Shown: positions 1-5,396 of the stretch, in pieces
How the letters are laid out: every line of letters starts with the position of its first letter
Position numbering within the stretch: the stretch's first letter is position 1
Origin: Desulfovibrio sp. UBA4079
GTDB lineage: Bacteria; Desulfobacterota; Desulfovibrionia; Desulfovibrionales; Desulfovibrionaceae
Length of the DNA: 6,391 nucleotides
Direction: 5' to 3'
NCBI GenBank assembly: GCA_002382645.1
Contig: DFYP01000140.1
Location: 7,209 to 13,599 of the forward strand
Notes under the pieces: generated by a model
Databases searched by the model: none
What the model saw: only the letters and a program-made list of their open reading frames with translations
What the model was told of the DNA's origin: nothing
Position numbers and translations under genes: made by a program

Positions 1-53
1 TTCTCGGCGTTGTACGCCGGCATCACCAGGACGATGCGCTTGCCGTTGATCAC
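1..53 (-). CDS. Family 2 glycosyltransferase, N-terminal fragment (continues past base 1)
   Basis: Only the first 17 complete codons are in the window. Read leftward from a GTG at 53-51 they give MINGKRIVLVMPAYNAE. This is the opening beta strand and nucleotide-binding P-A-Y-N-A-E segment typical of GT-A fold, family 2 glycosyltransferases, including polyprenyl-phosphate sugar (DPM1-like) synthases. These act at the cytoplasmic face of the membrane and transfer a sugar from a nucleotide donor to a lipid or glycan acceptor. The start is supported by GGAG at 59-62 (minus strand), five bases before the GTG, and no other start codon lies between it and the in-frame stop codon at 89-87. That stop belongs to the upstream membrane-protein gene, so the gap is 33 bases and the two genes are probably one leftward operon. 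The donor, the acceptor and any C-terminal membrane segments cannot be told from this fragment. Confidence 0.8.
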   Translation of the reverse strand, partial: MINGKRIVLVMPAYNAE

Positions 54-58
54 GTCGA

Positions 59-62
59 CTCC
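59..62 (-). promoter_or_regulatory. Ribosome binding site of the partial GT2 gene
   Basis: On the minus strand GGAG lies five bases upstream of the GTG at 53-51, an ordinary Shine-Dalgarno spacing. It decides the start of the partial glycosyltransferase, because the only other landmark upstream is the TAA stop of the preceding gene. Confidence 0.55.
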
Positions 63-86
63 GGAGGGCTGGCTGCCTTCCCGTTC

Positions 87-1742
87 TTACCGGGCCAGGA
101 ACTTCTTATCAACGTGAAATTCCACGGCGCAGGGCGTGTTCATCGCGTCCACCCCGGCCTCGGGCCGCAGGGGCCGCAGGACTCCGCGCTCCAGGGCCAG
201 GGCCCGCAGGCGCACCGGCCCGGCGGCCAGGGCCGTGTCCGGCAGGAACAGTTCGAAGCGGCCCCGGGCGTCGCTCATGGCCACCCCGGCCAGTCCCTGC
301 GCGGATTCGAAAAGCACCGGCAGGGCCACGGCCCGGTCCAGCCCGCCCTGCACCCGCAGGCCGCAGAGCCGGTCTCCCAGGCCCTTGCCCGGGACGGCCT
401 GGAATTCCCCGGCCGGCTCGGTCCGGCGTTCGTATTCCGCCAGCGGCCCCAGGAAGTGATAGGGCCCCACCCGCTTTTCCAGGAACAGGGGCAGCCTGCT
501 GGCGAGATAGGCCGGGTCCGGGAAGATGACCTGGAGCGCGGCGGTGTCGGTGAGCCGGTAGAGCTCCTGGCGGGCCGCTTCCTGGCGGCCGGAGCGGTTG
601 CGCAGGACAATGGCCGAGAGCAGCGAGGACAGGAGGAAGAGCGCCAGGCAGCAGGCCAGGCCCCGGCGCAGCCAGGTCCCGGCGCGCGCCGGGAGGCGGG
701 GGCCGAAGAGGGCGAAGAGCCCGGCCAGGGCCATCCAGTAGGCGCTGGAAAAGGTGGCGTAGCGGCTCTCCAGGGCCTGGCCCAGGCCGAAGCCGCTGCG
801 GCCCGCGGCCGTGGCCAGGGCCGAGCAGAGGCTGAAGCCGATCACCGGGAGCCAGGGCCCGGCCGCGCGCCAGGCGCGCTCCCTGGCTGCCGTCCGCAAC
901 AGCGCAGCCAGCAGGACCAGGGAGAACCCGCCCGCCAGCACGGCCAGGGCCAGGAGGTTGCGGTCGCTGACCACGGCCCCGCCCAGGTAGGCCAGGACAT
1001 AGCCCGTGAGCCGCAGGGGCGAGGCCAGGGCGGCCAGGACCGAGGGGTGGTGGGCCGGGCTCTCGTAGCCCGCGAAGTACGCGGCCCAGACGAGCGCCCC
1101 CAGCAGGGGCCAGGCCAGGAGGACCAGGCGGCGCTGGGCCCGGTTCTCGGCCCGGGCCAGGAGCAGGGGCCAGAGGCAGGGCCAGAAGAACAGGCCGTTG
1201 ACAAAGCTGAACGCGGGCAGGATTCCTGTTAGGGCCAGTCCGGCCAGGCGTCCGGCGGTGGGCGGTCCGGCCGAGGCGAGCAGCACGCCGAGCCAGATGC
1301 CCAGCACGGGCAGGAGCACGGAGCTGTTGATGCCCACGCTGAAGGTCTCCCACTGGAGCAGGGAGAAGGCCAGCAGGGAGAAGACCAGGGCGGGCGGTTC
1401 GTTGCCCCGGGCCGTGCGGCGGAACAGGCGGCAGGCCAGGAGCGCGCAGGCCCCGGCCAGGAGCATGTTGAGCAGGTATTCGGGCCAGCGGTTCAGGCCG
1501 AACACGGGCATCAGGGCCAGGCCGATCATCCGCGCGGCCAGGTTGCGCTGCTCGTTCTCCTGGGCCGCCAGGTCGAGCAGGCCGAAGGAGCCGTCGCGCA
1601 GCCGCTCCAGGACCCTGGTCCAGATGATCCACTCGTCCCAGTTGAGCACGTCCACGGCCCAGAGGAGCAGGCAGGAGAGGAGCAGGGCGGGCGGGACAAG
1701 GACCCAGAGGCGGGAGCGGAACAGGGGGCGCGGCCGGATCAT
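87..1742 (-). CDS. Polytopic membrane protein with WDEW motif, possible GT-C-like glycan enzyme
   Basis: About 551 residues from the ATG at 1742; stop TAA at 89-87. The N-terminus is basic (MIRPRPLFRSR) and leads into a first membrane helix (about residues 12-31). A first outer loop follows with NWDEW (34-38) and then QENEQRN (61-67). Roughly nine further hydrophobic segments run to about residue 380, including one after QWETF (130-134) and one around SRYATF (327-332). The last 170 residues are soluble, with LFLEKR (419-424) and a beta-rich-looking tail. From memory, this D-E-W loop plus (Q/H)NEHR-type segment marks a family of uncharacterised multi-pass proteins found in polysaccharide loci. 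An acidic motif in the first periplasmic loop also resembles GT-C enzymes using lipid-linked sugars, but that function is inference. The start is uncertain: an in-frame ATG at 1814 would add 24 residues (MQRSHPIPR...), and neither start has a strong ribosome site. I prefer 1742 because the predicted promoter would leave only about nine leader bases before 1814. Confidence 0.75.
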   Translation of the reverse strand: MIRPRPLFRSRLWVLVPPALLLSCLLLWAVDVLNWDEWIIWTRVLERLRDGSFGLLDLAAQENEQRNLAARMIGLALMPVFGLNRWPEYLLNMLLAGACALLACRLFRRTARGNEPPALVFSLLAFSLLQWETFSVGINSSVLLPVLGIWLGVLLASAGPPTAGRLAGLALTGILPAFSFVNGLFFWPCLWPLLLARAENRAQRRLVLLAWPLLGALVWAAYFAGYESPAHHPSVLAALASPLRLTGYVLAYLGGAVVSDRNLLALAVLAGGFSLVLLAALLRTAARERAWRAAGPWLPVIGFSLCSALATAAGRSGFGLGQALESRYATFSSAYWMALAGLFALFGPRLPARAGTWLRRGLACCLALFLLSSLLSAIVLRNRSGRQEAARQELYRLTDTAALQVIFPDPAYLASRLPLFLEKRVGPYHFLGPLAEYERRTEPAGEFQAVPGKGLGDRLCGLRVQGGLDRAVALPVLFESAQGLAGVAMSDARGRFELFLPDTALAAGPVRLRALALERGVLRPLRPEAGVDAMNTPCAVEFHVDKKFLAR

Positions 1743-1765
1743 GGGGCCGCCGGGTCCGGCATTCC

Positions 1766-1790
1766 CGCCTTCCAAGGCGCCAGCAAGGCG
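1766..1790. repeat. CGCCTT/AAGGCG half-site cluster in the leftward leader
   Basis: CGCCTT (1766-1771) and AAGGCG (1774-1779) form an inverted pair with a two-base centre. A second AAGGCG copy sits at 1785-1790, 11 bases (about one helical turn) after the previous one. The arrangement resembles a dyad operator plus an extra half-site lying just downstream of the leftward promoter. In GC-rich DNA such short repeats can occur by chance, and if translation starts at 1814 this stretch is coding. No regulator gene is in the window. Confidence 0.25.
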
Positions 1791-1808
1791 CGGAATTGGG
1801 TGTGAGCG

Positions 1809-1837
1809 TTGCATCCTGCCACGTCCCGTTTTATAGA
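1809..1837 (+). promoter_or_regulatory. Possible promoter, rightward unit (overlaps the leftward -10)
   Basis: On the plus strand TTGCAT (1809-1814) is followed by 17 bases and TATAGA (1832-1837). The -10 matches consensus at 4 of 6 positions and the -35 at only 3 of 6, so it is weaker than its leftward partner. Its position, about 60 bases before the first gene of the plus-strand unit, and the exact 17-base spacing support it. The expected start near 1844 would leave a leader of about 56 bases before the ATG at 1900. Confidence 0.4.
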
Positions 1838-1858
1838 ACCCCAGTCCGTTCAGGGCAA
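1830..1858 (-). promoter_or_regulatory. Predicted sigma-70-type promoter, leftward unit
   Basis: Read on the minus strand, TTGCCC (1858-1853) is followed by exactly 17 bases and TATAAA (1835-1830). The -10 box matches the TATAAT consensus at 5 of 6 positions and the -35 matches TTGACA at 4 of 6. It is one of very few AT-rich spots in a GC-rich region. The expected transcription start is near 1823, giving a leader of about 80 bases to the ATG at 1742, or about 9 bases to the alternative ATG at 1814. It shares its -10 bases with a possible rightward promoter. Confidence 0.55.
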
Positions 1859-1899
1859 GGGCGCTTTTCGTCCTGCCGGAACCAGCGGGCAGCGGGGCC

Positions 1900-3114
1900 A
1901 TGAACAAGACCAGCCGGATTTCGCCGAGGGCGATTCTCAAGCTCTTCCTGAAGCACGCGCGCCATCCCTGGATCGCCAAGCGCCTGGCCCTGCTCCAGGC
2001 CGAGAAGTGGTGGTTCAACCTCCTGGGCTCGGGCCCGGAGGACGGCTCCGCGAACACGATCCGCCAGCTGAGCATCCGCATCACCGACGTCTGCAACCTG
2101 CGCTGCATCATGTGCGGCCAGTGGGGCGAACGGGGCTTCCTCCTGGACAAGGACCTGGCCGCGCTCAAGCGCGAGGAGGTCCCCGCCCGGCGCTACATCC
2201 AGCTCCTGGACGACCTGGCCGTGCACGGACATTCGCCCATCGTCTATCTCTGGGGCGGCGAACCCATGCTCTATCCCGGCACCCTGGAGATCATCGAGCA
2301 CGCCGCCCGCCTGGGCCTGCCCGCGTCCATCGCCACCAACGGCACGCGCCTGGCCCAAGGCGCCGAGACCTTCGCCGCCGCGCCCATGCACCTGCTCCAG
2401 GTCTCCATCGACGGCCACGATTCGGCCCTGCACAACGCCATCCGCCGCAGCCCCTCGGGCTCGGACACCTTCGCCGAGATCATCCGCGGCCTGGAACTGG
2501 TGCGCGAGGCCCGGGACCGCGCGGGCAAGGGCCTGCCGATCATGGCCTCGCTGACCACCATCTCGCGGGAGAACCACGCCCATCTCGTGGACATCTACGA
2601 GCGGTTTTCCCGGGAGGTGGACTTCCTGGTCTTCTATCTCTCCTGGTGGATCGACGAGGAGTCCGCCGCGGCCCACGACGCGGACTTCGAACGCCGCTTC
2701 GGCTTCCGGCCCACGCTGCACCGGGGCTGGATCGGCGGCTGGAAGCCCGGAGACTACGCCCTGATCCAGGCCCAGCTCACGGAGATCCGCGAGCGTTCGG
2801 CGCGCAAGGGCACGGCCCCGGCCATCCTCATCCCGGACATCGACGGCGCGGACAACCTGCGGACCTACTACACGGACCACGCCGCCACCTTCGGCTATGA
2901 CCGCTGCATCTCCATTCGCCAGGCCGTGGAGATCAACAGCAACGGCGACATGTCCCCCTGCCGCGACTACCACGACTTCGTGGTCGGCAACGTGCGCGAA
3001 CAGACCGTGACCGAACTCTGGAACTCCGAGCCCTACCGCCGCTTCCGCCAGAGTCTGGCGCGCGACGGTCTGATGCCCGCCTGCACGCGCTGCTGCGGGC
3101 TTATGGGCTACTGA
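1900..3114 (+). CDS. Radical SAM protein with short SPASM/twitch-like C-terminal domain
   Basis: A 404-residue protein. The radical SAM core starts with ITDVCNLRCIMC: Cys65, Cys69 and Cys72 form the CX3CX2C motif that binds the 4Fe-4S cluster cleaving S-adenosylmethionine. It continues with WGGEP (118-122), the SAM-contacting GGE motif, then ATNGTRL (145-151) and VSIDG (168-172), all usual for SPASM-type enzymes. The C-terminus has Cys336-X12-Gly-X4-Cys354, which fits the SPASM opening CX9-15GX4C, followed by CTRCC (Cys395, Cys398, Cys399). The protein ends five residues later, so the later SPASM cysteines are missing. Four to five cysteines would suit one auxiliary cluster, as in twitch domains. 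The first 55 residues are basic and partly helical. The reaction and substrate are unknown; lying first in a glycosyltransferase operon suggests a sugar, lipid carrier or peptide linked to glycan synthesis. The ATG at 1900 has only a weak GGGG (1894-1897) before it, and no competing start is near. Confidence 0.9.
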   Translation: MNKTSRISPRAILKLFLKHARHPWIAKRLALLQAEKWWFNLLGSGPEDGSANTIRQLSIRITDVCNLRCIMCGQWGERGFLLDKDLAALKREEVPARRYIQLLDDLAVHGHSPIVYLWGGEPMLYPGTLEIIEHAARLGLPASIATNGTRLAQGAETFAAAPMHLLQVSIDGHDSALHNAIRRSPSGSDTFAEIIRGLELVREARDRAGKGLPIMASLTTISRENHAHLVDIYERFSREVDFLVFYLSWWIDEESAAAHDADFERRFGFRPTLHRGWIGGWKPGDYALIQAQLTEIRERSARKGTAPAILIPDIDGADNLRTYYTDHAATFGYDRCISIRQAVEINSNGDMSPCRDYHDFVVGNVREQTVTELWNSEPYRRFRQSLARDGLMPACTRCCGLMGY

Positions 3115-3120
3115 CGGGCC

Positions 3121-4152
3121 ATGGCGCGCATCGCCTGGGGCATCATGGGGGACTCGCGGGGGCACCTGACCCGCGCCCTGGCCCTGCTCCAGGAATTCCC
3201 GCAGCACGAGTTCCTGTTCGTGGGCGGCGGCAGCACCGAGGATCTGCGCGGCCTGGGCCTGCGGGTTTTCTCCCTGCCCGTGCCGGGCACGATCCTGTCC
3301 CACGGCCGGGTGCGCGGCCTGGCCACCGGGGTCCACTTTCTGCGCCTCCTGCTGCACAGCCCCGAGACTTTGCGCGGGCTGCGCGCGGCCCTGGAGGGGT
3401 TCCGGCCGGACCTGGCGGTCACCGACTACGAGTTCTTCTTGCCCCGGGCGTCCCGCGCCCTGGGCCTGCCCTGCCTGAGCCTGGACCACCAGCACGTGCT
3501 CACCAAGTGCCGCCAGGAGCCGCTGCCCGGGCAGTCCCTCAACCGCCTGGCCACCACGGCCTCCATCCGCCTGCTGTTCAGCCGGGCCTCGCGCTACCTG
3601 GTGACCTCGTTCTTCCCCGCGCCGCCCCTGGGGCCGGACACCGAGGTGCTCGGGCCCATCCTGCGCCGCGATGTCCTGGCCCTGGCCCCGCGGAGCGGCG
3701 GGCACGTGCTGGCCTATCTCCGCACGGGCCTGCCCCGGGACCTGGCCGGGGCCCTGGCAGCCACGGGACGGGAGGTGCGGGTCTATGGCCTGGGGGCCCT
3801 GCCCGCGCAAGGGCCGCTGCGCTTCCTGGCCGGGGAGCGGGCCGCGTTCCTCGAGGACCTGGCCTCCTGCGCCTTCGTGCTCTGCAACGCCGGGCACAAT
3901 CTGGCGAGCGAGGCCCTGTTCCTGGGCAAGCCGGTGCTGGCCATGCCCTCGGCCATGTTCTACGAGCAGTATGTGAACGCTTGGCACCTGCGGGGCATGG
4001 GCCGTGGCGACTTCTTCATTGATCCGGCCCGGGCCGGGGAGGCCCTGGCCGGCTTTGAGAAGAATCTGGAGCGCTTCGTTGCGGCCGGGGCGCAGGGCAT
4101 GGAGCCCGGCAACGCCTCGGCTGCCGCGGCCGTGAACCGGCTGCTGCCTTGA
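3121..4152 (+). CDS. GT-B glycosyltransferase, Glyco_trans_1_3 (MJ1255-like) type
   Basis: A 343-residue protein. The N-terminus, MARIAWGIMGDSRGHLTRA, has the short first strand and glycine-rich loop ending in G-H (residues 14-15) that open GT28-like and Glyco_trans_1_3 GT-B enzymes. The N-terminal acceptor-side domain continues through FVGGG (33-37) and PDLAVTDYE (96-104). The C-terminal nucleotide-sugar domain contains CNAGHNLASEALFLGKPVLAMP (255-276 region). This is the equivalent of the GG-x-N-x-x-x-E-A-L-x-x-G-K-P-x-L-x-x-P signature that holds the donor, with Glu264 as the ribose-contacting candidate. There is no signal peptide or membrane helix, so it should be a cytoplasmic or membrane-peripheral sugar transferase. 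The start lies six bases after the stop of the radical SAM gene, with only a poor GGG-type ribosome site, so translation is probably coupled. Donor and acceptor are unknown. The family call comes from motif recognition and the length fits. Confidence 0.8.
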   Translation: MARIAWGIMGDSRGHLTRALALLQEFPQHEFLFVGGGSTEDLRGLGLRVFSLPVPGTILSHGRVRGLATGVHFLRLLLHSPETLRGLRAALEGFRPDLAVTDYEFFLPRASRALGLPCLSLDHQHVLTKCRQEPLPGQSLNRLATTASIRLLFSRASRYLVTSFFPAPPLGPDTEVLGPILRRDVLALAPRSGGHVLAYLRTGLPRDLAGALAATGREVRVYGLGALPAQGPLRFLAGERAAFLEDLASCAFVLCNAGHNLASEALFLGKPVLAMPSAMFYEQYVNAWHLRGMGRGDFFIDPARAGEALAGFEKNLERFVAAGAQGMEPGNASAAAAVNRLLP

Positions 4153-4155
4153 CCC

Positions 4156-4164
4156 GGGGAAGGA
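4156..4164 (+). promoter_or_regulatory. Strong ribosome binding site of the GT4 gene
   Basis: GGGGAAGGA ends five bases before the ATG at 4170. It is the clearest Shine-Dalgarno sequence in the window. It fixes the start at 4170 rather than at the in-frame TTG at 4149, which would overlap the stop of the preceding gene. Confidence 0.75.
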
Positions 4165-4169
4165 ATTCC

Positions 4170-5396
4170 ATGGACCGCCCGCGCATCGCCTATGTCACGC
4201 TCTGGTTCCCCAAGGCCTCGGAGACCTTTGTGTTCCGCGAGGTCAAGGTGCTCGGCGAACTGGGCCTGCCGCTGACGGTCTGCACGCTCTACGGCGATCT
4301 CGACCAGCCCCTGTCCCCGGAGATGCGCGCCTTCCCGGCCCCGGAACGCCTGGGCTCGCGGGCCGCGGCCCGGCTGTTGGCTGCGTTTTTTAGCGAGCTG
4401 GTCCGCAATCCCCGGCGCACTCTGTCCCTGGCCCACCGCTGCCTGGGCCCGGGCTTCGGCACCCTGGAGCGTTTCGGCGAGAACCTCTGGGGCTTTTTCG
4501 CCGGGTTCGCCCTGGCAGGCCGCTTCCGGGACCTGGGCGTCACGCACGCGCACGCGCCCTGGGCCGGGGGCGCGGCCATGGCCGCCTGGGTGGCCTCGGA
4601 ACTCACGGGCATTCCCTTTTCCTTCGCGGCCCGGGCCGGGGATATCCATCCGCCGGAACCGGCCCTGGCCCGCAAGACGGCGGCGGCCGCCTTCGTGCGG
4701 GTGAACAACGCCGCCAATGCCGTCTATCTGCGCTCCTTTGCCGGGGATGCCCCGGACAAGGTGGCGCTGGTGTACAACTGCCTGTCCCTGGCCCCGGAGC
4801 GCGGCAAATCCGGCGAGCGCGCCCCCGGTCCCGTGCGCTTCCTGGCCGCCGGGCGGTTCGTGGCCACCAAGGGTTTTTCCCACCTTCTGGACGCCTGCGC
4901 CCTGCTGCGCGGCCGGGGCGTGGACTTCCGCCTGGTCCTGGCCGGGGACGGGGCCCTGGGGCCCGGGCTCCGGCGTCAGGTCCGGCGCCTGGGCCTGGAG
5001 GACCGCGTGGACCTGCCGGGATTCCTGAGCCATGACGCGCTCTCGGCCGCCATGCTCCGGGCCGACGTCCTGGTCATGCCCTGCGTGGTGGACCGCGACG
5101 GCGACCGGGACGGCATCCCCAACGTGATCATGGAGGCCCTGGCCCATGGCCTGGCCGTGGCGGCCACGGACGTGGCGGGCATTCCCGAGGTGGTCCGGCC
5201 GGACACGGGCTGGCTCGTGCCCCAGGCCGACGTCCCGGCCCTGGCCCTGGCCCTGGAGGAGATCGCCGCCGACCTCCCGGAGGCCGAGCGCCGGGCCCGG
5301 GCCGGGCAGCGGCTGGTCCATGAGCTCTTCGATCCCCGGGCCAATGCCCAAAAGCTGGCCGCGCTCTTCGCCGTGCACAGCCGGGGGGCCCGCTGA
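4170..5396 (+). CDS. GT4 family glycosyltransferase (group 1)
   Basis: A 408-residue, two-domain GT-B retaining glycosyltransferase. The N-terminal part has LWFPKASETFVFREV (11-25), which is characteristic of the GT4 branch acting in colanic acid-type and other exopolysaccharide pathways. HAHAPWAGG follows at 126-134. The C-terminal donor domain has AAGRFVATKGF (226-236), where the arginine and lysine normally contact the nucleotide diphosphate, and then VLAGDG (256-261). The last motif is DGIPNVIMEA (314-323), the EX7E motif with Asp314 in place of the first Glu and Glu322 as the second; DGIPN variants are common in this branch. No membrane segment or signal peptide is seen, so it should work at the cytoplasmic face. 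The gap to the preceding gene is 17 bases, and its TGA stop overlaps the next start codon (TGATG). The sugar specificity cannot be told. Confidence 0.92.
   Translation: MDRPRIAYVTLWFPKASETFVFREVKVLGELGLPLTVCTLYGDLDQPLSPEMRAFPAPERLGSRAAARLLAAFFSELVRNPRRTLSLAHRCLGPGFGTLERFGENLWGFFAGFALAGRFRDLGVTHAHAPWAGGAAMAAWVASELTGIPFSFAARAGDIHPPEPALARKTAAAAFVRVNNAANAVYLRSFAGDAPDKVALVYNCLSLAPERGKSGERAPGPVRFLAAGRFVATKGFSHLLDACALLRGRGVDFRLVLAGDGALGPGLRRQVRRLGLEDRVDLPGFLSHDALSAAMLRADVLVMPCVVDRDGDRDGIPNVIMEALAHGLAVAATDVAGIPEVVRPDTGWLVPQADVPALALALEEIAADLPEAERRARAGQRLVHELFDPRANAQKLAALFAVHSRGAR

Larger units (their letters stand above)
1743..1899. other. Divergent intergenic region
   Basis: This is the only gene-free stretch in the window, 157 bases if the leftward gene starts at 1742 and 85 bases if it starts at 1814. 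It holds the overlapping promoter pair around an AT-rich near-palindrome (GTTTTATAGAAC, 1828-1839) and the CGCCTT/AAGGCG half-sites. I see no RNA gene, riboswitch-like fold, terminator or insertion sequence remnant in it. Confidence 0.6.

Noticed and set aside
114..1836. Plus-strand open frames (372, 107 and 212 codons) opposite the membrane-protein gene
   Set aside because: Gln/Gly/Arg-rich translations with no domain, while the minus-strand frame gives a coherent set of membrane helices and motifs.
1743..2168. Extension of the membrane-protein gene up to the upstream end of its open frame (693 residues)
   Set aside because: The extra 140 or so residues would run antisense into the radical SAM gene, lack any domain, and start upstream of the predicted promoter. 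The start belongs at 1742 or 1814.
1831..3987. Very long open frame on the minus strand (718 codons) opposite the radical SAM and GT-B genes
   Set aside because: Its translation is low-complexity Gln/Gly/Ala/Arg-rich with no recognisable domain, and it lies antisense to two genes with clear motifs. In GC-rich DNA stops are rare in such shadow frames.
4149..4169. TTG at 4149 as start of the GT4 gene
   Set aside because: It would overlap the stop of the preceding gene and lacks a ribosome site, whereas the ATG at 4170 has GGGGAAGGA five bases ahead.
4310..4320. D314 in place of Glu in the GT4 EX7E motif considered as inactivating (search of the C-terminal domain)
   Set aside because: DGIPN variants of this motif are common in functional-looking members of this branch, and the second Glu (Glu322) and the R/K donor residues are present.
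5236..5262. Tandem GGCCCT-type repeat
   Set aside because: It encodes an Ala-Leu run in a helix of the GT4 protein using the favoured codons GCC and CTG. Similar runs occur throughout the window, so it is codon bias rather than a repeat element.
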